A program made the translations under genes and the position numbers. The notes under the pieces are model-generated. The model made no database searches. It saw only the letters and a list, made by a program, of their open reading frames with translations, and was not told the origin of the DNA. This document shows positions 1 to 8,696 of a stretch of 64,000 bases of DNA, in pieces; the first letter of the stretch is position 1, and each line of letters starts with the position of its first letter. Source of the DNA: Candidatus Sulfotelmatobacter sp. (GTDB lineage Bacteria; Acidobacteriota; Terriglobia; Terriglobales; Acidobacteriaceae); assembly GCA_017883385.1 (NCBI GenBank), contig JADGNQ010000015.1:1-64000 (forward strand), given 5' to 3'.

Positions 1-40
1 AATCAGTAGGTTGAAGGTTCGATTCCTTCTGCGCGCACCA
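1..40 (+). tRNA. tRNA gene, 3' part only (possibly tRNA-Arg)
   Basis: The window opens inside a tRNA gene. The T arm is visible as stem GAAGG (13-17), loop TTCGATT and stem CCTTC (25-29). The acceptor strand TGCGCGC follows (30-36), then A and an encoded CCA (38-40). A 5-nt variable loop (8-12) and the 3' side of the anticodon stem (TCAGT, 3-7) precede it. The anticodon lies outside the window. The AATCAG sequence resembles tRNA-Arg(UCU), but that identity is only a guess. Confidence 0.85.
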
Positions 41-61
41 TCTTTGCAAGCACTTGCCGGG

Positions 62-303
62 GTTGTCGCCATTTGCAGGCAGCGGCGGCCGCCAACAATT
101 TCTTTTCTGCTTCATCGTCAAGCCCGAGTGAGCGTCCGTATTCCTTCATCAGTTTCAGTTTCGGAGCATGGCGAATCAGTGTCCACTCCTCCGCCTTGTG
201 CAGCATCCTTACTTAACGTTCTCAGCGTGCAATTGGCATTCGAAGACGTGCCGGAGAACCTCAATGTCTCGACAACGTCACTCGTGACCTGATCCAATCG
301 CAT
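62..303 (-). pseudogene. Tyrosine recombinase (phage-type integrase) remnant, frameshifted and truncated
   Basis: Two adjacent minus-strand frames join into one typical stretch of a tyrosine recombinase: the end of the core-binding domain (VETLRFSGTSSNANCTLRTL, about 303-214), then MLHKAEEWTLIRHAPKLKLM and KEYGRSLGLDDEAEKKLLAA (206 to about 75). I recognise this as the linker into the catalytic domain of integrases common in soil bacteria. One extra base around 207-213 breaks the frame. The catalytic domain with its R...HxxR...Y residues is missing, because the fragment runs straight into the tRNA 3' end. Family placement is from memory of conserved sequence, not a search. A remnant beside a tRNA fits a decayed integrative element that used this tRNA as attachment site. 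Confidence 0.65.
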
Positions 304-461
304 ATAACAGCCACACGTGTTGTCGACAGTTGAGTGCTGTCCATAGCATCACAAGTCCGAGTGGCAGTGTGGCACGCACGTCTAGCTGCGTGGAGGGTGG
401 GGCAACCGGCGGAGTCAGAGTCAGATTCCGGGATTACCCCACACCTACATCGACAGGCGGA

Positions 462-1421
462 TCAGTAAGTGAGCGTTAGCTGCTTTGGCAGTGATCCGCC
501 GTAGCCGCATTGTGGAGTCAATCCAGAGGATAGATTGGTTACGGACCAGGCCGGATTGGCGATCTTGGCAAACTTGTAGTTGTAGAGGCCCAAGTCATGG
601 AACGAGATCGAGCCATTGGCGGGGTAGTCGCCACACTGCGCGATGTTATAGACCTCCAGCGCGCCAGCAAAGGCCCAATTGAAGGTCTGCCCCTGGCTTG
701 AGGTATTGATCAACTGAGAGAACTTGCCCGACGTCGTATCCCAGGTAACGATGTCCCATGTGGGGCACGACAGTGTTCCCGCAGCACACGTGTCGAACAT
801 ATAGCCGAGGATCGTATCTCCTGCAGTGACTGGCTGCGGCGGGGCCTCAAAAACAGTGCCGCTCGCGCAGCAATTCCAACTGGCGATACCCCAGGCTGAG
901 GCATAATCGGAGTTCCACCCCAAGACAGGCTGAATGATCGTCACAATATCCTTGTAGTCTTCCATGCCAGGGAACAGGTACACGGTCTGGCCGTCGTTGG
1001 TGCTCGGCGCCGGCGGGACGGTCCAGTAGGCATACAGATAGCCATAGGACGCAGTCGTGGTGGTGCTCGCATATTCAACCCAGGCATGGCCGATCGTGGG
1101 CTCCTTCACGGCCCGCTCATCCCCGGTTATCTTTTCTCCGTCGGCTTTGTAGTGTGGATAGGCGCACACATGGATATTGTCGAAGGCTCCATTCGCGTGC
1201 CGGATCGCGTTTTGATCTTGCCGCACTTCATCCCCCTTCGCCAGGTGCGTGACGCAGCTTGAATGGAAGTAACCGAATGGCGTGATGACATAATCTGCCG
1301 GAACTGCCGCTGGGCGCCTTGGTCCAGCGGGCATTTGAGCTTGGGCTGCGGTCAGGCCAGCAACAAGCAGAGTGATGGCAATGAGAAGTCGTGAGTACGT
1401 TGAGATACAGATACGGAACAT
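462..1421 (-). CDS. Secreted protein of unknown function (possible G1-peptidase-like fold)
   Basis: A 319-residue exported protein. The chosen ATG (1421) is preceded by AGGAGAG at good spacing. An upstream in-frame ATG at 1457 would put 12 polar residues before the signal peptide and is less likely. Residues 1-28 form a signal peptide ending near AAQAQ. The mature part is rich in aromatic residues, Thr, Ser and Cys. Its middle (AYWTVPP, then NDGQTVYLFPGME, then IIQPVLGW) loosely recalls the beta-sandwich of eqolisin-type glutamic peptidases (G1), which also have WxVP and Gln-containing strands. No catalytic Gln/Glu pair can be assigned with confidence, so the function stays open. It is apparently monocistronic. 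Confidence 0.8.
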   Translation of the reverse strand: MFRICISTYSRLLIAITLLVAGLTAAQAQMPAGPRRPAAVPADYVITPFGYFHSSCVTHLAKGDEVRQDQNAIRHANGAFDNIHVCAYPHYKADGEKITGDERAVKEPTIGHAWVEYASTTTTASYGYLYAYWTVPPAPSTNDGQTVYLFPGMEDYKDIVTIIQPVLGWNSDYASAWGIASWNCCASGTVFEAPPQPVTAGDTILGYMFDTCAAGTLSCPTWDIVTWDTTSGKFSQLINTSSQGQTFNWAFAGALEVYNIAQCGDYPANGSISFHDLGLYNYKFAKIANPAWSVTNLSSGLTPQCGYGGSLPKQLTLTY

Positions 1422-1718
1422 CGTTTTACTCTCCTGTGGGGGATGGGGCTCTGGCACGCGGTGCTTGCCGAGGAGGGAGTTCGTCGAGCAAATTCGTCCG
1501 CCCCGTCCCGATCTAATAGTGGGGTGCCACGGGAATTCGTATCATGCATCGAGGAAATCAATCGGAATACTCAGCGACCGTTGCGACCGCCGATTTTGTC
1601 ACTGAGGAGCATCGACAACCGGACATCCCCCTTCGTTTCCGGCATTAGACGACGGAGAGCAACTGGAGAAGCATCGCCGTAGCACGCATTAACCACGCCG
1701 GAGGAGGGTTGAGTGCAT

Positions 1719-1829
1719 TCACAGTACGTACATCCGAAGCATCCACCAGACAAGGAATATCGCGACGATGGCCCCCGCGATGTGAATGATCCAGTCGCCA
1801 GCTGTTTTCGGCTTCCCAAAATTGAACAT
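1719..1829 (-). CDS. Small single-span membrane protein
   Basis: A 36-residue reading frame beginning MFNFGKPKTAGDW, followed by one strongly hydrophobic helix (about residues 14-30) and a short tail WWMLRMYVL. The composition is typical of small inner-membrane proteins and differs from the other random frames in this 620-bp gap between the secreted protein and the CRTAC1 gene. No clear Shine-Dalgarno sequence precedes the ATG. Function is unknown. It could still be a chance frame. Confidence 0.4.
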   Translation of the reverse strand: MFNFGKPKTAGDWIIHIAGAIVAIFLVWWMLRMYVL

Positions 1830-2042
1830 ACGGCAATGGTAGCAGGCCCCGCGCAGGTGGCGTAACATCGCCTCTCTAACAATGTCGGCGGTGTCATGTA
1901 CTTTTCGGGTACACCCAAAGGTCGTTCGCAATCATTATTCACAGGGAAGCCGCGTTCCACGGCTCTAACCGGATCTCCTTTTTGGCCCAACGAGCCGCTG
2001 ACATTGCCCCTATCCACTGTTTGGGTGAGCTTCCGGTGCCCG

Positions 2043-3770
2043 TTATTTCCATTTGCCTGCACCTTCGACAATCGTAATGTAACGGTCGATGGGGAGTTCG
2101 CCAATTCGCTCGATCTTGCCGCTGGGTTGCGGCCACTGAATCTCCAACCAGTCGAGCTTCGTCCGTTTCCCAAGGCCCAACACGATGCGCGGGTCATGAG
2201 AAGACAGAAAACTGCCTCCGCCGACCTTCATTCGCTGCTGCTTCAGATCTCCGGACTGATAAGTTATCCGTGCGCCAATGGCATCGGCATTCGACTTTGT
2301 CCCGACAAGATTGATTCCGAGCCAATGGTTCTGACTTCCCACCGCGTTGCGTAAGAGAACCGGGGCACCGTCGTTGACCGATACAAGGACATCGATTGCG
2401 CCGTCGTTGTCGAAGTCCCCAATTGCCATGCCCCGAGCCGATAACGGCTTGCTGAATGCGGGACCGCTCTGCGCACTGACATTCTGCAAGCTCTTGCCAG
2501 TGTTGTGAAAGAGCATGAGCGGCTCCTGATACTTCACCTGACTATGCAAGCTTTCGATCAGGTCGTCAGGATTACCGTTGGCGAGAAACAGGTCCAGATT
2601 ACCGTCGTTGTCGTAATCGAAAAACTTAAGCCCCCACCCGCTCATGAGCCGTGTCGCCATTCCGATTCCGGTAGGGCCGGCCTGATCGTCAAAGGTCTCA
2701 TCGTGATTGTTCTGGTAAATGGAGAAACGTTCCAGATCGATGTTGGCGACGAACAGGTCCATCCATCCGTCCTGGTTGAAGTCGGCGGAATCGAGTCCCA
2801 TGCCGGAGCGAGCCCGACCGTCGCCGCTGTAGGCCACTCCTGCATAGGTGGCATTTTCTTCGAATCGCCCCTTTCCGCGATTCATGAAAACGAAGTTAGG
2901 TACGGTGTCATTGCTGACAAACAGGTCCAGTTGACCGTCATTATTAAGGTCGGTAGCGACCACGCCCCATGCCTTTCCCAGAGAATTGGCGATGCCGGAG
3001 GTTTTGCTGACGTCGGTGAACGTTCCGTCGCCGTTATTGTGAAACAGCCAACTGGGCATGGGCTTGTAGAGGCGAGGAATGCAGTACCCGTGTTTGCCCT
3101 CTTCGCCAGGGCCGCAAGACTTATTTATGGTTTTGGAGAACTCTACAAATTGGCAGACAAACAGATCGAGCTTGCCGTCATTGTCGTAGTCGAACCAGAC
3201 AGCACTGGATGACCATCCCGGCGCGGCCACGCCGGCTTTCTCCGTCACATCGGTGAACGTTCCATCGCCGTTATTGTGATAGAGGATGCTTTTTCCATAC
3301 TGCGTGACATAGATGTCAGCGAAGCCATCGCCGTCGTAGTCGCCAACGGCTACTCCCTGGCCGTATCCGCCTCCGGGTACTCGAGCCTTTTCAGTGACGT
3401 CGGTAAAAGTGCCGTCACGGTTATTGCGATACAGCGCATTCCGCAAAGGCGGAGTGGGATCATAGAAATCGCACTTCCCGCTGTTGACGAGGTAAATGTC
3501 CATCCAGCCGTCATTATCGTAATCAAGGAAGGCGCAGCCCGGCCCGGTGGTTTCAGGAAGAAATCTCTCCGGGGATCTTCCCGAGGTGTGCGTCCAGCGG
3601 ATGCGGCTCTTGTCCGCGGGGATCTCTTCAAATGGATAGATAGTATCCGGCGTCGCGCGCAGAAAAGGCGGCAATCCGCTGATCGCGGCAGCTCCTACCA
3701 CATTCCTTAGGAACTGGCGGCGGGAAGAACGGTACTGGATACGGTTTGGCTGTGCAGAGGGCCTGTTCAC
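2043..3770 (-). CDS. Tat-exported CRTAC1-family protein (VCBS/FG-GAP repeats plus ASPIC/UnbV domain)
   Basis: A 575-residue protein with a twin-arginine signal ([17 protein letters not shown], residues 16-32), so it is probably exported folded. The body is a run of VCBS/FG-GAP repeats with calcium-binding motifs of the DxDxDGxxD kind ([54 protein letters not shown]), expected to form a seven-bladed propeller. The last about 90 residues (from [20 protein letters not shown]) are the ASPIC/UnbV domain. It is the last gene of an apparent operon behind the TPR protein (32-bp gap) and the TonB receptor. The start is a GTG. Family members are usually annotated only as CRTAC1-like, and the ligand is unknown. 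Confidence 0.92.
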   Translation of the reverse strand: MNRPSAQPNRIQYRSSRRQFLRNVVGAAAISGLPPFLRATPDTIYPFEEIPADKSRIRWTHTSGRSPERFLPETTGPGCAFLDYDNDGWMDIYLVNSGKCDFYDPTPPLRNALYRNNRDGTFTDVTEKARVPGGGYGQGVAVGDYDGDGFADIYVTQYGKSILYHNNGDGTFTDVTEKAGVAAPGWSSSAVWFDYDNDGKLDLFVCQFVEFSKTINKSCGPGEEGKHGYCIPRLYKPMPSWLFHNNGDGTFTDVSKTSGIANSLGKAWGVVATDLNNDGQLDLFVSNDTVPNFVFMNRGKGRFEENATYAGVAYSGDGRARSGMGLDSADFNQDGWMDLFVANIDLERFSIYQNNHDETFDDQAGPTGIGMATRLMSGWGLKFFDYDNDGNLDLFLANGNPDDLIESLHSQVKYQEPLMLFHNTGKSLQNVSAQSGPAFSKPLSARGMAIGDFDNDGAIDVLVSVNDGAPVLLRNAVGSQNHWLGINLVGTKSNADAIGARITYQSGDLKQQRMKVGGGSFLSSHDPRIVLGLGKRTKLDWLEIQWPQPSGKIERIGELPIDRYITIVEGAGKWK

Positions 3771-3802
3771 TGCTTCTCGTGTGTATAGGAGATCGGTGTT
3801 GG

Positions 3803-4768
3803 CTAGTTGGGATTTTGCGGCTCGGCGGTCTGCTGTTCTTGTCCCGCATCGCCTTTCTGCGTCATTCTACGGTGAATCTCGAATTCCTTATCTGCCTCTT
3901 CTTTGCGTCCGGCGCGTGTCAGCGCAGTCGCAAGATTATAATGCGCGCCTGGATTCCGGGGCTCCAGCTTGACCGCAGTCTGCAGCGGGGGAATGGCTTC
4001 AGAAAATTGCTTGGCTGACAACAAGGCGGTGCCGAGCCCGAGAAATGCATCTCCAAAGCCAGCGTCCAATTCGGTAGCGCGAGAGAAATGTTTAATGGCT
4101 TCGGGCCATTGACTGTCCTCGCGCGCCAACTCTCCCAGCACGTACTCTGCGCCAGCGTTGGACGGATCGATCTCAAGTTCCTGTTGGAATTCCTTTTTCG
4201 CGTCTTCCGCGGCCGTCGGTCCGGGATCGGGCTTGGAGAGCAGCAACCGGCCAAGAAGGAAATGAATTCCGGGGAGTTGCGGATTCTTTTGGAGAACGGA
4301 TTTGTACTCCTTTTCCGCTTCCTCCCATTTTCCCTGTGCCTCGAGAGCTTCCGCATTCAGCTTGTGCGCTTCAGCGGAGTTCGGCGCCGTCATTGCCAGT
4401 TGCTGCGCGGCCCTGGTCGAGAGATCAGAAAAAGTGTGCACGGAAAGAGCGAGAACTTCCGGATCGCTAGGGAATTCGTGGTTTAAACCGCGCAGGAAGT
4501 CAACCGCCGCGTCCGTTTGATTGGTCAACATCGCACACCGTACTCCGGCAAAGCCTGCGGTGCGCTTCACGGTTTTGTCGACGATTCGTTGGGACGCTCT
4601 TTTGAGCGCTGGTACTGCCTCTTCACAACGACCGTTTTGGGCAAGTTTGATGGCCCGCTGCGCGTTCAATGCAGGGTCACTCACGGGAACTGGTCTTGTT
4701 GTTTGCCCGAATGCCTCGGCCAGAGCGACGAAGGCAAGAACAAGAACCGAGTAGCGTTGTCGGAACAT
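3803..4768 (-). CDS. Secreted TPR-repeat protein
   Basis: A 321-residue protein with a signal peptide ([21 protein letters not shown]) and tetratricopeptide repeats over most of the mature chain, clearest in the C-terminal half ([70 protein letters not shown]). The ATG at 4768 is preferred over a GTG at 4816: the upstream option would place a 28-bp perfect palindrome inside the coding sequence and add polar residues before the signal peptide. It lies between the TonB receptor and the Tat-exported CRTAC1 gene on the same strand, so a scaffold role for that envelope assembly is likely. Substrate and partners are not visible. Confidence 0.88.
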   Translation of the reverse strand: MFRQRYSVLVLAFVALAEAFGQTTRPVPVSDPALNAQRAIKLAQNGRCEEAVPALKRASQRIVDKTVKRTAGFAGVRCAMLTNQTDAAVDFLRGLNHEFPSDPEVLALSVHTFSDLSTRAAQQLAMTAPNSAEAHKLNAEALEAQGKWEEAEKEYKSVLQKNPQLPGIHFLLGRLLLSKPDPGPTAAEDAKKEFQQELEIDPSNAGAEYVLGELAREDSQWPEAIKHFSRATELDAGFGDAFLGLGTALLSAKQFSEAIPPLQTAVKLEPRNPGAHYNLATALTRAGRKEEADKEFEIHRRMTQKGDAGQEQQTAEPQNPN

Positions 4769-4770
4769 AG

Positions 4771-4802
4771 AAAAGGGGCAGATGTTCGCGAACATCTGCC
4801 CC
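4771..4802 (-). terminator. Perfect 28-bp palindrome with T-run, between TonB-receptor and TPR genes
   Basis: GGGGCAGATGTTCG is followed directly by its exact reverse complement (4775-4802). On the transcribed strand four T residues follow. It sits 15 bp after the receptor stop codon and ends just upstream of the TPR start. This fits an intrinsic terminator or attenuator that lowers expression of the two downstream genes, or a hairpin that stabilises the receptor mRNA. A protein operator is the alternative. Confidence 0.6.
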
Positions 4803-4817
4803 ATGATACCAGCCACG

Positions 4818-7800
4818 TCAGTAATACAACTTGAGCGAGAATTGGATCACTCGTGGGTCGGAAGAAGTATTGACCAGCCCCAGGGTGTCCCCCAGCGAGG
4901 TCGCCGGGGTATTCAGGTTCACGCGGTTGAATGCATTCAGGAAGTCGCTGCGGAACTGAAGCTTTACATTTTCCGTGAAGAGGAAGTTCTTTTGTAAGCT
5001 CAGGTCGACGTCGCCATACCCCGGTCCCCGAACTGGACCCTGGGCTGGACAGTTGCCGAAAGTTCCCACGGCCGCGGAGTAGGGTGTGGGATCGAACCAC
5101 TGGTAGCCGAGATACTTACCGGTAGAATCCACCACCGCTCTTCTGCCAAAGACTCGTCCCGCACCGGGTCCACAATTTGGACGCAGTCCCCGCGAATTGG
5201 TGCCCGTGGAATCGGCGCCAAAATCATACAGCGCCAACGGGAAACCTGAGTGGATGGAAATAATCGGAGCAATGGACCAGCCCCCGGCAATTGCGTCTAC
5301 CGCACGATTCATATCGTGGCCAAATCGCTTGCCGCGACCGAATGGAATGTCGTAGATCGCGTAGCTGCTGAGCACATGCTTGGCGTCGAAGAAGCAGTCT
5401 GCCCAATCGGCTCTGGGATTGTAAAGATTCTGATAGTACGGATTCGCCGGGGATGCTTGCGCTCCCCAGTTGCCGTAATATCCGCTGTTATCAGTCCTGC
5501 AGCGGGAGAAGGTATACGCTACCTGGTACTGCAAGCCGCTCGAGTAACGCTTCTGAAAAACCGTTTGCAGCGCGTGGTAGTTCATACTGCCCACTGACGC
5601 TGTGCCGGAGATTTGAGAGATATCGGACTGGAACGCCGGATTCCCGGAGAAGTAGACGCTGGGCGCCGTTGAACCGTCCGGAAGCAACTGCCGCTGCAGG
5701 TAGGGCATGGGGACCATCAAGTGCGTCCCGTGCTGCCCCACATAACCGGCCTGGATAGTATTCGTACCGAACTGGTGCTGCACCGTCCCGTTCCACTGCT
5801 GCGTGATGGCAGGCTGGACATGAGGATCCCAAACGCGGACTAGAGATCCGGCAAACGGATCGCTGGCCGCACCTACCGGGACCAATCCCTGATCCGTAGT
5901 CGTTAACGGGACCGGGATGTTGTTGTATTGCTGCAAGGTTTCGGCTGGGGTGAACGGCGGATTGATGGGCAGGCGCAGATTTGTTCCCGTGCCTTCCATA
6001 TAGGAAGAGATACTGTAGGCGCTGCGGAATACCGTTTTGCCACCCAACATCGCAGGGGTCCAGGCGAGGCCGATGCGGGGCTGGAAATCCTTTAATCCGT
6101 AGGTACCATTGTAGAGGCCGCGGCTGCCTTGCTTGCAAGTCACCGGGGCGGTACCAACATCTACCTTCGAACAATTTGGAGCGATCAACTGCCCTGAGAT
6201 GAGATCGAAGTTGCCCTGTCTGTCATGGATCTCGACCCAAGGCGTGTGAGCTTCGTAACGCAGCCCAAGATTGACGGTGAGATTGTTGGTCGCTCTCCAG
6301 TCGTCCTGGACATAACCGGCAAAAATGGTGGAGCGCTGGCCCCACTCTCCGCCGGAGATGCCCTTGCCATAAGCGGAGGGCAGACCCAGGTAGAAATCGG
6401 CACCGCCGTAGCCACCCACGGCCGGAGTTTCATTCGTCGGATCCGACGACGTGAACGCGCCGTTGAAAGCTATGGCTCCGAGCGCTCCACTGTTGCCGGT
6501 GTAGAACGTGTTGATGCGGTCCCTCCAGTACTCAAAGCCTACGTGGAACACATGGCGGTTGTGAGTCAAGACCACCGCATCGGAAGCCTGAATCACCGCG
6601 TCCTGGAATCTCTGTTGGCCCCCGGTGCTGCCCACATTGGTGAGGACGCCGGTGCCGAGCGAACTGGGCGTTCCACCATTGAAACCTAGAGCAAGCAACC
6701 CTGGCCCGCCGGCGTTGGCGTTTGCGATTCCTAGCTGCGTGCCAAGGTCGCCTAGGGTGCCGGCGAACTGAGTGCCATTGTGCAGTACGACGTGGTTGAC
6801 CCCGAAGCGAAGATCATTCAGCGTATTCGAACTAAAGGTATGGCTCCAGTCGACGACATAGTTCTCAATCGGAGCGTCTGAAAAGCCCGTGCCCAGCAAG
6901 GCAAACGAATTGACCGTGGGATTGTGTTGCTTGGCATGCGAATAACGGCCGAAGAAATGATCATTGGTATTCGCGTTAAAGTCGATTTTTATGTCGTACT
7001 GACTGGTGTTGACCAGTCCGGCTTGGGTATAGCTGGCATTATTCTGTGTCCCTAAACCGTTCGCAGCCGGATAGAGCGAAGAATTAAACAGATTCTGCGC
7101 AACTGCGTCGATGGGCTCGGTAATTCTGTTGTTCAGAAAGGCCGGATTCCCGTCAACCAGAGGATCGTGGAGTTGGTGCGACGGATTGTCGCAGAGGCCC
7201 GCAGTAAATCCTTCGGGGCAGATGTCTCCAAAGTCCCCCCCTCGCTCGGCTGCCGTGAACACGCTGATCTGATTGGTCGTCGAAGGGTGGTCAAAGCGTT
7301 GTGCCTGATAGTCGAAGAAGAAGAACAGCTTGTTCTTGATTATGGGGCCGCCGACAGTTCCGCCGAACATGTTCCAGCGCAGTTTAGCCCTGGGACTTCC
7401 GTTAAATCTGTTTTCCCAGGAGTTCGAGTTGAGCTTGTCATTGCGGAAGAACTCCCACAGATCACCGTGGAAGCCGTTGGTGCCAGACTTGATCGTAGTG
7501 CTCACGATGCCGCCCTGATAATTTCCGAACTCGGCGGAGGCATTTTGCGTAATGAGATTGAATTCCTGAATAGCATCCGGCGCCGGAGTAAAGCCAACCA
7601 GGTTGTCCGACACCTGGTTATTGTCCATGCCGTCGAGGATGAAATTGTTGGCCTGTTCCCGGTTGCCGTTGATATACGGCCGTCCCCCGTTTGCGGTATT
7701 GTCGCCGTTGTTAAAGCTCGAGGGATTGGGCGTCACCGCGCCGGGCGCGAGCAGAGTCAGTTGCACGTAATTTCGCGCGGCCAGGGGCAACTCCTCATTG

Positions 7801-8240
7801 GTCCTGGAATCGATGACCGTGTCCACCGAGGCGGATTCTGTCTTGAGGATCGGCGCGCCGCCAGTAACTTCCACACTTTCTGTTACCTTACCCACTTTCA
7901 TCTGAACGTCGATACGGGCGGTCTGGTTGAGTACCAGAGTCAGGGGAGGATGCACGGCGGTCTGAAATCCCGGCGACGTCACCTTGAGGGTGTAGGTGCC
8001 AACGGTCAGGCGAGTGAGGTTGTATGCACCCGCTTCATTCGTCTGTACATTGAACTCCGTGCCGTGATCGACATCGGTCACGGAGACCGCCGCTCCCTTA
8101 ATAGGCGCTCCACTTGAATCCACCACGGTTCCTACGATGGCGGCTGTTACTTCCTGGCTGAAGGCAGGTTGAACGGCGCTCATAAGCGCCATCAGAAGAA
8201 GCAGTACGCAGCAAGATGCAACTGACCGTCGACCCGTCAT
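4818..8240 (-). CDS. TonB-dependent receptor, Oar-type, with carboxypeptidase regulatory-like domain
   Basis: A 1140-residue outer-membrane protein. The ATG at 8240 has a strong AGGAGG 8 nt upstream. A signal peptide (MTGRRSVASCCVLLLLMALM, cleavage near AFSQ) is followed by a carboxypeptidase regulatory-like Ig domain (about 30-115: IVGTVVDSSGAPIKGAAVSV ... YNLTRLTVGTYTLKVTSPGF). A plug domain follows (about 120-250: ESVEVTGGAPILKTESASVD ... FILDGMDNNQV), then a long beta barrel ending in the aromatic strand FSLKLYY. This architecture is typical of the expanded receptor families of Acidobacteria, which are thought to take up oligosaccharides or other large nutrients. It is first in an operon with the TPR and CRTAC1 genes and divergent from a GntR regulator, which probably controls it. 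Confidence 0.93.
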   Translation of the reverse strand: MTGRRSVASCCVLLLLMALMSAVQPAFSQEVTAAIVGTVVDSSGAPIKGAAVSVTDVDHGTEFNVQTNEAGAYNLTRLTVGTYTLKVTSPGFQTAVHPPLTLVLNQTARIDVQMKVGKVTESVEVTGGAPILKTESASVDTVIDSRTNEELPLAARNYVQLTLLAPGAVTPNPSSFNNGDNTANGGRPYINGNREQANNFILDGMDNNQVSDNLVGFTPAPDAIQEFNLITQNASAEFGNYQGGIVSTTIKSGTNGFHGDLWEFFRNDKLNSNSWENRFNGSPRAKLRWNMFGGTVGGPIIKNKLFFFFDYQAQRFDHPSTTNQISVFTAAERGGDFGDICPEGFTAGLCDNPSHQLHDPLVDGNPAFLNNRITEPIDAVAQNLFNSSLYPAANGLGTQNNASYTQAGLVNTSQYDIKIDFNANTNDHFFGRYSHAKQHNPTVNSFALLGTGFSDAPIENYVVDWSHTFSSNTLNDLRFGVNHVVLHNGTQFAGTLGDLGTQLGIANANAGGPGLLALGFNGGTPSSLGTGVLTNVGSTGGQQRFQDAVIQASDAVVLTHNRHVFHVGFEYWRDRINTFYTGNSGALGAIAFNGAFTSSDPTNETPAVGGYGGADFYLGLPSAYGKGISGGEWGQRSTIFAGYVQDDWRATNNLTVNLGLRYEAHTPWVEIHDRQGNFDLISGQLIAPNCSKVDVGTAPVTCKQGSRGLYNGTYGLKDFQPRIGLAWTPAMLGGKTVFRSAYSISSYMEGTGTNLRLPINPPFTPAETLQQYNNIPVPLTTTDQGLVPVGAASDPFAGSLVRVWDPHVQPAITQQWNGTVQHQFGTNTIQAGYVGQHGTHLMVPMPYLQRQLLPDGSTAPSVYFSGNPAFQSDISQISGTASVGSMNYHALQTVFQKRYSSGLQYQVAYTFSRCRTDNSGYYGNWGAQASPANPYYQNLYNPRADWADCFFDAKHVLSSYAIYDIPFGRGKRFGHDMNRAVDAIAGGWSIAPIISIHSGFPLALYDFGADSTGTNSRGLRPNCGPGAGRVFGRRAVVDSTGKYLGYQWFDPTPYSAAVGTFGNCPAQGPVRGPGYGDVDLSLQKNFLFTENVKLQFRSDFLNAFNRVNLNTPATSLGDTLGLVNTSSDPRVIQFSLKLYY

Positions 8241-8318
8241 CACAGAACCTCCTCTTGTGCAGTTGTCCCCGACATCGTTGTGGCGATACACTTCGCCCCA
8301 CAAAACTGTATGGCGTCA

Positions 8319-8331
8319 TGCTATATAGCAC
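8319..8331. promoter_or_regulatory. Candidate GntR operator, receptor side
   Basis: TGCTATATAGCA is a perfect 12-bp palindrome (8319-8330), followed by C. The 12-mer GCTATATAGCAC (8320-8331) recurs with one difference 329 bp away, in front of the GntR gene. It overlaps the -10 box of the receptor promoter. GntR/HutC repressors commonly bind short palindromes of this kind. The assignment is inference from position and symmetry. Confidence 0.45.
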
Positions 8332-8349
8332 ATCGCTCGCCTAGGTCAA
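8322..8349 (-). promoter_or_regulatory. Predicted sigma70-like promoter of the TonB-receptor operon
   Basis: On the minus strand TTGACC (8349-8344) is followed after 16 nt by TATATA (8327-8322), a plausible -35/-10 pair about 80 nt before the receptor start codon. The -10 hexamer lies inside the palindrome TGCTATATAGCA, so a repressor bound there would block transcription. Confidence 0.5.
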
Positions 8350-8648
8350 GAAAAAAATGCAGCAGGTAGTACTTTTCTTTTAGGGCGAATGGTCTATTCC
8401 GGACGCCTCCCTTTCCGCCGTCTGGCTCGGTGTCTATGAAAAATAGAACGAAGGTAGGGCTTCAAGTACCCGCGGCATTCAAGAATTTGCTACTCAGTAT
8501 TAGAGAATTCGCTGCTCGACCCGAATGGCGCCAGCCCGGCCTGTTTTTGCAAGGTCTTGCCAGCGACCTGCCATGGGGCTTTGCCACGAGTTGGTCTCAT
8601 TGCCGAGGGCTTGAGTTTGCAAATAGACGCTTCATAATTTCATATTGA

Positions 8649-8660
8649 GCTATGTAGCAC
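8649..8660. promoter_or_regulatory. Candidate GntR operator, regulator side
   Basis: GCTATGTAGCAC matches the receptor-side motif at 11 of 12 positions and lies 37 bp before the regulator start codon. The pair suggests autoregulation together with control of the divergent receptor operon. Confidence 0.45.
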
Positions 8661-8695
8661 TCCTGTAGTATGGTGCACGTGCCCAATGGAGTGCT
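8656..8695 (+). promoter_or_regulatory. Inverted repeat that would sequester the GntR ribosome binding site
   Basis: AGCACTCC (8656-8663) is the exact complement of GGAGTGCT (8688-8695), with a 24-nt loop. The right arm contains the GGAG Shine-Dalgarno element just before the ATG at 8697. If it lies in the mRNA leader, the hairpin could limit translation. It may instead be chance or part of an operator. Confidence 0.3.
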
Positions 8696-8696
8696 C

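Larger units (their letters stand above)
8241..8696. other. Divergent intergenic region between TonB receptor and GntR regulator
   Basis: This 456-bp gap holds the receptor promoter at its left end and the regulator's upstream region at its right end, with a shared palindromic motif near each. The middle (about 8360-8640) shows no convincing gene. Confidence 0.8.

Noticed and set aside
2505-3212. Long open frame opposite the Tat-exported CRTAC1 gene
   Set aside because: It is antisense to VCBS-repeat codons (GAC-AAC-GAC-GG type), which produce long stop-free antisense frames. Its product is Val/Ile-rich and has no start signal. The same holds for frames opposite the other CRTAC1 genes (9779-11131, 34361-35431, 43924-44670, 46447-47220).
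2400-3540. Recurring GTCGTTGTCGTAGTC-like words suggesting a repeat array
   Set aside because: They encode the DYDNDG calcium-binding loops of VCBS repeats on the other strand and have no constant spacers.
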